In this document: positions 1 to 6,734 of the stretch, piece after piece
Position numbering within the stretch: position 1 is the first letter of the stretch
Layout: each line of letters starts with the position of its first letter
Source: JAPLMI01 sp043798375
GTDB lineage: Bacteria; Omnitrophota; Gorgyraeia; 2-01-FULL-45-10
Assembly: GCA_043798375.1 (NCBI GenBank)
Contig: JAZDOS010000054.1
Location: 1-28,688 of the forward strand
Direction of reading: 5' to 3'
DNA: 28,688 bases
Translations under genes and position numbers: made by a program
The notes under the pieces: generated by a model
Seen by the model: the letters and a program-made list of their open reading frames with translations, nothing else
Database searches by the model: none
Told to the model about the DNA's origin: nothing

Positions 1-604
1 GTTTGCCTGACCAACCGGCCCCGGTATCAATATTCCAAACATTACATACATGAATCGGCTCTAACGTATTATAAAGCTCCGTTGTCGTGTGGCCGACAAA
101 TATATCCTTATACTTGCCTAATTGGCATTTACGACCAGCTATGTGCTTCTTCCATGCCATATCAAGGAGGGTCCTATCCCAAACCAAAGCTTGTGCGCTA
201 TGGCTTTTAAGTAATACATCAGCATTGAATCCTCCATGCACAAATATCTGTTCATCACGTTCAATCCAGAGTTGTCCACTCTTCAAGAAATCAATATGCG
301 CCTGCGGCATAGGGCCGCCGTTATACGAAGCCATAGTCCGGTCACCACCCTGGCTCGTCCATATTTCGGGCTTATCGCCGCGCAGAGCCCAATCCAGCGC
401 CCACATATCATGATTGCCAATGACCAGATCACAATGCTTAATTTTTAAAAGTTCATCGATGCACTGTTTGACGTCCGGATAACCATCGCAAACATCCCCC
501 ATCACGATCAGGCGATCTTTCTTACAATCAAACTTTGAGCGCTTAAAACACTGTATGAGCGCCTTATAAGCGCCATGAATATCTCCGATGGCGAAGGTCT
601 TCAC
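1..604 (-). CDS. PPP-type metallophosphatase (3' end outside window)
   Basis: Calcineurin-like metallophosphatase of the PPP group (lambda phosphatase / ApaH / bacterial Ser-Thr phosphatase type). About 201 codons are visible and the 3' end runs off the window. The metal-site motifs appear in the expected order: GDIHG (residues 7-11), GDVCDGYPD (36-44), GNHD (63-66), then VHGG and GHT further on. I start it at a GTG at 604: GTG overlaps the TGA stop of the AbiEii gene as GTGA, and AAAAGGA lies just upstream, so translational coupling is likely. The substrate cannot be told from sequence; phosphoprotein and dinucleoside polyphosphate are both possible. Its place as third gene of an AbiE toxin-antitoxin operon is unusual. 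The family call is secure; a role in the toxin system is inference. Confidence 0.85.
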   Translation of the reverse strand, partial: MKTFAIGDIHGAYKALIQCFKRSKFDCKKDRLIVMGDVCDGYPDVKQCIDELLKIKHCDLVIGNHDMWALDWALRGDKPEIWTSQGGDRTMASYNGGPMPQAHIDFLKSGQLWIERDEQIFVHGGFNADVLLKSHSAQALVWDRTLLDMAWKKHIAGRKCQLGKYKDIFVGHTTTELYNTLEPIHVCNVWNIDTGAGWSGK

Positions 605-1470
605 TTTCTTATCCTTTTCCAATGTTTCTGTAAAAATGAAAAGCCCTCTGCCATTGTCTTTTTCGCAACACCACAATCTTCCGCTAACTGTACATAGCTA
701 TCTGCCAATGTCTCGGGAGGCGCCTCTAAGACTTGAGGGATATCATGGGTACCCCGACGTTCAAATGTTGCTTTTACAGCGGATAATAACAGTTCATCCC
801 CGGGAAGACCTTGTTCAATTAGAAGAACCAAATCCACAAGATCCCTCATGCGAAAAAACGGCCGTTTATCCCGCGGATATGAATACGCGTGTATTTTTTC
901 GGCAAAATGCTGTTCAATCGGCAACATGGCTACATATGCGGGTTTTATCCCCGCAAACCGCAAAATATCTTCACCTTCTTTCCATTCAGCTTCGGAAATA
1001 ATCGCATCACCAATCCCAACATCAATATGGAATTTCGTGAATACTCTGTTCGCGACCCTCGCTTCTACAGGATAGCGCCATCCGCCATACACAGTCTGAT
1101 CAAACTCCTTCATTGGCGTGCCGATGTAAAAAACAAACCAATCCGATAAATCCTTTTTAACCTCTTCTTGAAGCAAGGCACGGATCGTATTTTCATCCGC
1201 GTTTTTAATATGCGGTATTGAAAAATCAACATCCTTGGTTGTTCTAGCGATATTGTGAAAACGAAATTCCAAAGCATAGCCGCCTTTTAACAACCACTTC
1301 GGCTTTTTGTTATGTTCATCAAACAGGCGGGCGAGAAAACGATCAAATGTAATTCTCCTACGCAATCGGTCTAACGGAGTTGCTTGCTCCCGGGCTAAAT
1401 TTTTAAGCCTATCCTCAAGAGCTCTTCGAAAAGCATTAGCATTATCATATTTCTTGGGCTCAATCGTCAT
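601..1470 (-). CDS. AbiEii-type nucleotidyltransferase toxin
   Basis: Toxin of a type IV (AbiE) toxin-antitoxin system, DUF1814 nucleotidyltransferase family, 289 aa, close to the usual length. Members transfer nucleotides (known examples modify tRNA acceptor ends or bind GTP), stop growth and give abortive phage infection. Visible: KGG at residues 62-64 followed by RTTKDVD (76-82), the nucleotidyltransferase GG...DxD signature, and a later AEKIHAY and RMRDLVDL stretch that matches the conserved C-terminal motifs of the family. It starts 6 bp after the stop of the AbiEi-type gene, and its own stop overlaps the GTG start of the phosphatase gene. The catalytic residues look intact, so the toxin should be active. 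The actual target is not deducible. Confidence 0.9.
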   Translation of the reverse strand: MTIEPKKYDNANAFRRALEDRLKNLAREQATPLDRLRRRITFDRFLARLFDEHNKKPKWLLKGGYALEFRFHNIARTTKDVDFSIPHIKNADENTIRALLQEEVKKDLSDWFVFYIGTPMKEFDQTVYGGWRYPVEARVANRVFTKFHIDVGIGDAIISEAEWKEGEDILRFAGIKPAYVAMLPIEQHFAEKIHAYSYPRDKRPFFRMRDLVDLVLLIEQGLPGDELLLSAVKATFERRGTHDIPQVLEAPPETLADSYVQLAEDCGVAKKTMAEGFSFLQKHWKRIRK

Positions 1471-1476
1471 AGGTTA

Positions 1477-2082
1477 TTACCCTTTTGCGGTCTTCATATT
1501 TTTTAGAAGCGCTGTTACTTTTTCCTTGGCTTTTTCGGTCATCTCGGCGCTTACAATATCAATAATTTGGAGCATCCCCTTGTCGCAAGCTTCTTTTATC
1601 GCCTGTTGAAGATAATCCATGATTAGATTTGACTCCGCCGAATCAATAATCGTCCGAAGGGGCGTTGTAACAAAAAATCCTTCTCGCTGTTCCTTTTCAT
1701 CCGGAGACACTTTGCCTTTATGAACAACGCATCCTTTTGGCGTTTTTTTTCTAAATCCGGAGGGAACGGTAAAATGAATTTTAGACGGCATAATATCGCT
1801 AAGTCCGTGTATGGCAAGCGCTGAATCGTGAGAAAAAACAGCCTGCGGCCCCCCCTTGCGATCCCTACTCCACAGAGACCACCTGGCATAATCTTCATCC
1901 GGCGAATTTGGAAATTGTGCAAGCCGAAAAACGCCGCGATCAATCTCGAGCCATTGACCACTCTGTTTATAATGTGAGTGCATCCGATAAGAAAAACCGG
2001 CACGCACCGCCTGTTGAGCGGTAAAATAGCCTTGCTGAAGAGAAGCAGTTTCAAATAGCTTTTGTTTTTTTGTATTTTCCAT
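1477..2082 (-). CDS. AbiEi-type antitoxin / transcriptional regulator
   Basis: Antitoxin of the AbiE pair, 201 aa. The N-terminal part (about residues 8-55, with GYFTAQQAVRAGFS and W.EIDRGVFRLAQFP) is the winged-helix 'AbiEi antitoxin N-terminal' domain; the middle (FSHDSALAIHGLSD, TTPLRTIIDSA) is the conserved C-terminal domain. In known AbiE systems this protein binds inverted repeats in its own promoter and represses the operon rather than neutralising the toxin by direct contact. A GAGGG sits 9 nt before the ATG. The upstream DNA carries a strong promoter flanked by two copies of a TTACATAT motif that would suit such autoregulation. First gene of the AbiEi-AbiEii-phosphatase operon. Confidence 0.9.
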   Translation of the reverse strand: MENTKKQKLFETASLQQGYFTAQQAVRAGFSYRMHSHYKQSGQWLEIDRGVFRLAQFPNSPDEDYARWSLWSRDRKGGPQAVFSHDSALAIHGLSDIMPSKIHFTVPSGFRKKTPKGCVVHKGKVSPDEKEQREGFFVTTPLRTIIDSAESNLIMDYLQQAIKEACDKGMLQIIDIVSAEMTEKAKEKVTALLKNMKTAKG

Positions 2083-2099
2083 GATAATTTACCCTCATT

Positions 2100-2164
2100 T
2101 CATATGTAACAAATATACGCTTTTCAGTGCTATTGTCAAGCATTTTTATTACATTATATGTAAT
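2100..2164 (-). promoter_or_regulatory. Putative AbiEi operator (repeats flanking the promoter)
   Basis: Two copies of TTACATATRA, in the same orientation on the minus strand, lie 54 bp apart: one at 2154-2163 just upstream of the -35 box, the other at 2100-2109 over the predicted transcription start. The upstream copy is part of an inverted repeat ATTACAT-TAT-ATGTAAT (2148-2164). This is the layout expected for autorepression by an AbiEi protein; binding itself is inferred. Confidence 0.55.
2112..2139 (-). promoter_or_regulatory. sigma70-like promoter of the AbiE operon
   Basis: On the minus strand a perfect -35 (TTGACA, 2134-2139) is followed after 16 bp by TATATT (2112-2117) as -10. The predicted start of transcription lies near 2103-2106, giving a leader of about 20-25 nt before the antitoxin ATG at 2082. 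Confidence 0.75.
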
Positions 2165-2195
2165 ATTCGTGCATAAAACGACGTGACAAGCGACT

Positions 2196-2238
2196 AAATG
2201 TCCACTATTTAGTGGACATTTCGATCCAGTGGACATTT
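2196..2238. repeat. Perfect 12-bp inverted repeat plus a third copy
   Basis: AAATGTCCACTA (2196-2207) and TAGTGGACATTT (2210-2221) form perfect 12-bp arms around a 2-nt centre. A third copy of AGTGGACATTT follows at 2228-2238, exactly 17 bp after the second. Such an array can be a multi-site operator or the end of an insertion sequence (IS21-type ends carry several internal repeats). No transposase remains nearby, so the origin is undecided. Confidence 0.7.
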
Positions 2239-2508
2239 ATTTATCGCAAAAAGTATATAGTTTTTGAGACATATAACCGTTCTAGGGGATAGAACAAGCG
2301 TTCGGTGTTATAGAACAGTGGATCCCCGCTGGAGTTTATCCCCTACATAGATTCCCGCTTACGCGGGAATGACAGGGAATGGGAATGACAATCGAAGGCT
2401 ACTCCACCAACGCCTCCGCGAGGCTTGCCATCGCGCGTCTATAAGGCGGACAACGGCCATCCGAAATTTTTGATAAATACTTTTTTATTCATTATTTTAT
2501 TCACAATT
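2239..2508. other. Intergenic tract with short repeats, no gene seen
   Basis: No convincing coding sequence. It contains an 8-bp inverted pair AGGGGATA/TATCCCCT (2284-2291 and 2337-2344), two TATAGAACA/GATAGAACA copies around 2289-2316, a hairpin ATTCCCGC-TTAC-GCGGGAAT (2351-2370) of a kind often found as a dispersed intergenic repeat, and a small GCCTC-CGC-GAGGC hairpin near 2416-2428. It looks like an accumulation of repeat remnants between two accessory operons. Confidence 0.5.
2351..2370. repeat. ATTCCCGC/GCGGGAAT palindromic repeat
   Basis: Perfect 8-bp arms with loop TTAC, followed by AATGACAGGGAATGG. The core resembles the widespread dispersed palindromes that read ATTCCCGC..GCGGGAATGAC in many bacterial genomes. 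Only one copy lies in this window. Confidence 0.55.
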
Positions 2509-2850
2509 TTACTTCGCACAGGCCCATTCAACATGAACATTATTTTTCCTCATCCCACATATATAGATAACTCTGGAATCTCCTGGATAATATTCATTTT
2601 TGTAAACGACTAGCGACTTGATTATCTTTCCATGGGCGGTTAATTTAAGCTCGTCCCATAGATCTGGGTTAGAATATTCAAACTCATTGAGAACCTTTTT
2701 ATAAGAAATGACTTTATTTCCGTTCGCTCTATTCCATGCTACATGCGCAAATAATAAAGCCGCGTGCGCCGCTTCGCTTGAAGGATTGACAGAATCTTTA
2801 AGCAGCGTGGCTGCCATTTCGAGCATTATTTCAGACATTTTTTTAGTCAT
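2509..2850 (-). CDS. Small unknown partner of the GHKL ATPase
   Basis: 113-aa protein of no family that I recognise. It is mostly helical in the first half (EIMLEMAATLLKDS, EAAHAALLFAHVAWNRA) and contains no obvious metal or nucleotide motif. Its ATG overlaps the TGA stop of the ATPase gene (ATGA at 2847-2850), so the two are almost certainly co-translated and likely act together. The fragment SSEAAHAALLFAHVAWNRANG looks like a compact helical protein-binding domain; that is only an impression. It could be a regulatory or specificity subunit of the ATPase. Confidence 0.75.
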   Translation of the reverse strand: MTKKMSEIMLEMAATLLKDSVNPSSEAAHAALLFAHVAWNRANGNKVISYKKVLNEFEYSNPDLWDELKLTAHGKIIKSLVVYKNEYYPGDSRVIYICGMRKNNVHVEWACAK

Positions 2851-4667
2851 CGCAGATTCTCTTCTGTATATAATGATAACTCGATAAGACGTTCCAGAAG
2901 TTCACCGGAGGGCATACCCGCAAAATTATGAAGGATGAGCTCTTTTGCGAAGAGACGACAAATATACCGCAACTTTCGCGCCCTTTCGCGGCCGGCATAA
3001 ATAAAGTCTCGATGTCCGCTGTTTATTATGATGATGTTGTGCTTCTCGTCATAACGCGAGCGCCATATCTGTCCCGCGGCGCCCTCTAATGTATATCCCG
3101 GCAATCCTTTGTTTGAAAATTCGCTATTTTCAACAGGCGCTTTCAGTAAAGAATCGACAACGGTAATAACAGCATCTGCATCACATACAATCTCTGACTG
3201 CCTAACAGTAAGCCTCAACTTGCACAATCCGGGCTCATCAGGAGCGCTAAAAATCACGACTTCACCGTCGTATTTATCAAGAATGCCCTTGCCTTCCGCA
3301 ATGGCCCACATATACGATAGATACTGCTCCGTCTGACGCTTACTGCGATCTAGTCCAATGGCGCGAAAAGATTTTGTTTTGCCGACCTGCACTATCGCCG
3401 ATCCCGGCTGAATCCTGGCAGAAAACAGCGGTCCCGCAATTTCGAAAAATTCTTTCTGCATATCCTTCTCCTGTCGAGATGCGCCCGAAGCCGCATTTAT
3501 ACAGGCTTTATCTGAAATTTCATTAGTGGCAGCGGTGGAAAGCATATTTTTCCGTTCAATATCAAACCAATCGTATTCTTCTTGCGGCAGGATAAACATC
3601 GCCTCGCGTAGCGCCTTTTGGACAGAACGGAGTATGTTTTTACTCATACGTTCGTCTTCGGCCCCCTTTTGCTCCAAGGCAATTTTTGTGAGATGATCTT
3701 TAAACGTTCCTGTATAATCACAAAATCCAGCGAAATATTCATCGCGAATAACGCCGTCCCTTGTGCCGGGGGTAAGATGTAAAAACGGAACATCAATAAT
3801 TCCCTGAAAATATCCTGAAATCCAGGGTTCGCATTGAAAGAAATCGAGCGAGGAAATATTCGGTAATAATCGTGTTCCACTTCGAAAAAGACTGATATGA
3901 TTTTCAGCGTTTTTTTCCGCAAGATAAATTTCCGTGTATATATCGCCGAAAGGCGTTGTTATAGAAGAAATGTCGTGAATAAGCCGCCCTTCAAATCTAC
4001 GAGGTTCTACCTCATATTCAGAACGGCTGGTTCGATCGATAATTTTAATCTTCACTCCCGTATGCCGAATACGATCCCTTATCTCGGAAGCCAGGTACCG
4101 TTGAATCTTTTCGCCGCTTAATGTACGTATTCCCGCAAGCAGGGGAGCTATTGTTAATTGCGTTCCTTTTATAGGTAAAAGATGAGGCCTGGGGGCGATA
4201 GCATAACCCGGCTTACCCTTCTCCATGCTCATCTGATAGGTTTTGCTGTCTTTCCCGGAAGAGACTATCAATAATTTATGGCCGACGGTCCAAAAGCTAA
4301 GAAGACCAATGCCAAATTCCCCTTGAATATTTTGAGCGCCACTTTCTTTTAGGCATCGTTTCAGAGAATCACATATGTGGGTTGCTACATATTTAAAATC
4401 AGGCACCCCTTCTTCGGTACAGGGTATGCCCTGTCCATCATCGATAATCTTAAAATATTGTTCCCCACGCTCTTTACCACGAATAATCGTAATATGTTTT
4501 GCCTGTGCGTCAATACTGTTCTCTATAAATTCGGCAATCGCCTTTAGGGGATTAGTCTGTGAAAGCGCGATAATCGTTATCGCGTTCCAGTCATCACCTA
4601 TACGTAGCCTACCGCGATGCTTCACACGCACAGATTTATTTATGGCGGATTTCGATAACATCTTCAA
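2847..4667 (-). CDS. GHKL (Bergerat-fold) ATPase, MORC/Hsp90/MutL-like
   Basis: 606-aa protein with a complete N-terminal GHKL ATP-binding domain: EFIENSIDA (E46, N50), DDGQGI (DxGxG, residues 76-80), GEFGIG (116-121) and GTQLTI (T169). The rest of the N-terminal half resembles the S5-like transducer region of MutL/MORC-type proteins; the C-terminal third matches nothing I know. The TTG start at 4667 has AGGAG 7 nt upstream; an ATG two codons later (4661) is an alternative. Prokaryotic MORC-like ATPases are known from restriction and defence neighbourhoods, and this gene lies beside an AbiE system and is coupled to a small unknown gene. A DNA-clamp or conformational-switch role in defence is inference; a chaperone-like role cannot be excluded. 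Confidence 0.8.
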   Translation of the reverse strand: MKMLSKSAINKSVRVKHRGRLRIGDDWNAITIIALSQTNPLKAIAEFIENSIDAQAKHITIIRGKERGEQYFKIIDDGQGIPCTEEGVPDFKYVATHICDSLKRCLKESGAQNIQGEFGIGLLSFWTVGHKLLIVSSGKDSKTYQMSMEKGKPGYAIAPRPHLLPIKGTQLTIAPLLAGIRTLSGEKIQRYLASEIRDRIRHTGVKIKIIDRTSRSEYEVEPRRFEGRLIHDISSITTPFGDIYTEIYLAEKNAENHISLFRSGTRLLPNISSLDFFQCEPWISGYFQGIIDVPFLHLTPGTRDGVIRDEYFAGFCDYTGTFKDHLTKIALEQKGAEDERMSKNILRSVQKALREAMFILPQEEYDWFDIERKNMLSTAATNEISDKACINAASGASRQEKDMQKEFFEIAGPLFSARIQPGSAIVQVGKTKSFRAIGLDRSKRQTEQYLSYMWAIAEGKGILDKYDGEVVIFSAPDEPGLCKLRLTVRQSEIVCDADAVITVVDSLLKAPVENSEFSNKGLPGYTLEGAAGQIWRSRYDEKHNIIIINSGHRDFIYAGRERARKLRYICRLFAKELILHNFAGMPSGELLERLIELSLYTEENLR

Positions 4668-4887
4668 TCTTTTCTCCTAATCATAGTCGCACATTTTGAA
4701 ATAACCGCAATATTGCGCCCCCATGGAATCTGCGTAATTTGGGCAACAACCTGTTGCCCAATTGCTTTCCCTTTATTGAAAAACACATACCATTGCCTGA
4801 TATATTTCAAATTACGTGCCAGCGTTCAGCCGAAATTGTGAATGAATACTTTTTTTGACAACATAGTTTTCAGCACTGTTAGATTTG
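4668..4887. other. Leader/intergenic region upstream of the ATPase operon
   Basis: 220 bp without a gene. Its notable element is the 10-bp inverted repeat at 4739-4761. I did not find a convincing -35/-10 pair for the ATPase operon, nor a clear terminator for the DUF2703 gene that ends at 4888. Confidence 0.5.
4739..4761. repeat. 10-bp perfect inverted repeat upstream of the ATPase operon
   Basis: TTGGGCAACA and TGTTGCCCAA flank ACC, about 70-95 bp before the start of the ATPase gene. It has no T-run, so it is more likely an operator or an RNA hairpin in the leader than a terminator. Confidence 0.65.
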
Positions 4888-5430
4888 CTATTTAGGACAG
4901 CAAGATTTTCCCTGAGGCGACTTTTTAGGTTCGCGACAGGAAGTGCCTGCTGGCTCTTTCATAATTTCCGCAGCGGCAAGAAACCCTGCCTGGACAATAA
5001 CATCTGCCGGGATTGATTCATACACTTTTCCCTTTACCTCGAGAGTCCTGCATTCCGAAGGGCCGCAAACATCACAGCAAGGGCTTTTGTCAACCTTTCC
5101 CTCAATCCAATCTTCCAGCGGGCGTTTACCGATCCAGATTCGATTCGACTGCAAAGGATTCTCCTTGAACTCGGCAACAGAAAGCTCGGCTTTTTCCAGC
5201 TTGACTTCGATCCTTAAGGGTGCGAGCGACTTGATAAGCATTGATACCGCTTTATCAACCTCTTTTTCTGTTAAACCGCATCGCGGGCAGGTTTCTCCTT
5301 CAGATAATAATCTCTGCCATTTAATCGTAAGTGTCTTCATCTTAATATGCTCTCGTATAATACTGCGTCCGACGGCCATCCGAAGGTGCGGAGAAATACT
5401 TTCTTCATTAACGGATGAAGATTTTTTCAT
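4888..5430 (-). CDS. DUF2703 family Cys-rich protein
   Basis: Function unknown; DUF2703 family, recognised from the core beginning MKTLTIKWQRLLSEGETCPRCG and the later CCDVCGPSEC segment. It has a CxxC near the start of the core, a Cys cluster in the middle and SCCPK at the end, suggesting metal or thiol chemistry. The open frame starts at 5430, but the family normally begins at the Met at 5340 (residue 31); the extra 30 residues are polar and unlike the family. Neither start has a good ribosome-binding site, so 4888-5340 (150 aa) may be the true gene. It stands alone between the flavoprotein and the ATPase operon. Confidence 0.75.
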   Translation of the reverse strand: MKKSSSVNEESISPHLRMAVGRSIIREHIKMKTLTIKWQRLLSEGETCPRCGLTEKEVDKAVSMLIKSLAPLRIEVKLEKAELSVAEFKENPLQSNRIWIGKRPLEDWIEGKVDKSPCCDVCGPSECRTLEVKGKVYESIPADVIVQAGFLAAAEIMKEPAGTSCREPKKSPQGKSCCPK

Positions 5431-5489
5431 AGAAAGTATCTGTGAGGGGTATCCGCTTCCATCTTTGCGTATTTCGGCGTCTATGTTAT

Positions 5490-6734
5490 TTATACCTTCG
5501 CCGCGTTCTCCCCCGCAAGATAACCGGTAGAAAATGCCTGTTGGAGATTATACCCGCCGCTCGGGGCGGCGCCCTCTATAACCTCGCCGGCAAAATAGAG
5601 CCCGGGCACTATCTTCGATTCCATCGTGCGGGGATTAATGTCTTTTTTCGATACCCCGCCGCCCGTCACCATCGCCTCTTCTATCGGCAGGCTTCCCGTT
5701 ATCGTTAAAGGAAGCTTTTTCAGCATATCTATAATTGCCTGACGGTCGGTTTTGGTAATCTGGTTCGCGCGTTTGGCGGCCGGCATATCCAATAGCGACA
5801 GGAATAGGCCTACCATCCTCTTTGGCAGCATGTCCTGCATCAGGGTCCTGATCTGGACGCTTCCTTTGACGGAGAATTTATGGACGAGCTTACTTTCAAG
5901 CTGTTCTACCCTCAGGCCCGGCTTAAGGTCTATCGTCATCGGAATCTCTTTGTGCCTTTCAAGTGCGGACACTATATCGCCCGACATGTCCAGGACAAGG
6001 GGCCCTGATACGCCAAAGTGGGTAAACATCAGTTCGCCTACTTCGGACTCGAGCTTTTTACCGCCGAGGCGGAATGTGACGCGGATATTCTCGAGGCCTA
6101 ACCCCTGTAAATCCTTAACCCATGTCTCCTTTGTTTTGAGCGGGACAAGCGCCGGCTTAAGCGGTAATACCGAATGGCCCAGGCGTTCGGCGATTTTAAA
6201 CCCGTCTCCGGAAGAACCGGTCGCTTTATACGACGCGCCGCCCGCGGCAATCACCACTTTCTTCGCTTCGATAGGGCCCGCGCCTTCCGTGGTCAGGATA
6301 AAAGAGGTGTCTTTATGCTCAACGGCCGTAATGCGCGCGTTATATATGATATCTACGCCGCTATCCTTAAGGCTTCCCTCCAGGACTGATACGACCGACT
6401 TTGCCTTATCGGTAACGGGGAATACCCTGCCCTGCCTCTCGGCCTTCAGCTCCAGCCCTCTGGACCGGAAGAATTCCGCAAGATCTCCGCCGGAGAATGT
6501 AAAGAAGGCGGTCCTGAAAAATTCTCCGCCCGGCGCGAATTTTTCTATAAACACATCTATCGGCGCGGTATTGGTGATATTGCATCTGCCCTTACCGGTC
6601 ATCAGGATCTTTACGCCTATGGATGGATTGCGCTCTATCAGGACGACTTTTTTCCCAAGCTCGCCGGCCCTGACCGATGCCATGATCCCGGCCGCCCCGC
6701 CGCCGATCACCGCTATGTCAAATATTTTTTTCAT
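5490..6734 (-). CDS. HI0933/YhiN-family NAD(P)/FAD-dependent oxidoreductase
   Basis: 414-aa flavoprotein of the HI0933 (YhiN, BaiN-like) family. Visible: the FAD dinucleotide-binding motif VIGGGAAGIMAS near residue 10, KILMTGKGRCNITN (about 43-56) which is diagnostic of the family, VIAAGGASYKATGSSGDG, and the C-terminal GLYFAGEVIEGAAPSGGYNLQQAFSTG block in which the second FAD contact is made. Length is normal. The physiological substrate of most members is unknown; one gut relative acts on bile-acid intermediates. The start codon overlaps the stop of the hexokinase gene (ATGA), so it is the last gene of the rluA-purF-greA-hexokinase run. Confidence 0.9.
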   Translation of the reverse strand: MKKIFDIAVIGGGAAGIMASVRAGELGKKVVLIERNPSIGVKILMTGKGRCNITNTAPIDVFIEKFAPGGEFFRTAFFTFSGGDLAEFFRSRGLELKAERQGRVFPVTDKAKSVVSVLEGSLKDSGVDIIYNARITAVEHKDTSFILTTEGAGPIEAKKVVIAAGGASYKATGSSGDGFKIAERLGHSVLPLKPALVPLKTKETWVKDLQGLGLENIRVTFRLGGKKLESEVGELMFTHFGVSGPLVLDMSGDIVSALERHKEIPMTIDLKPGLRVEQLESKLVHKFSVKGSVQIRTLMQDMLPKRMVGLFLSLLDMPAAKRANQITKTDRQAIIDMLKKLPLTITGSLPIEEAMVTGGGVSKKDINPRTMESKIVPGLYFAGEVIEGAAPSGGYNLQQAFSTGYLAGENAAKV

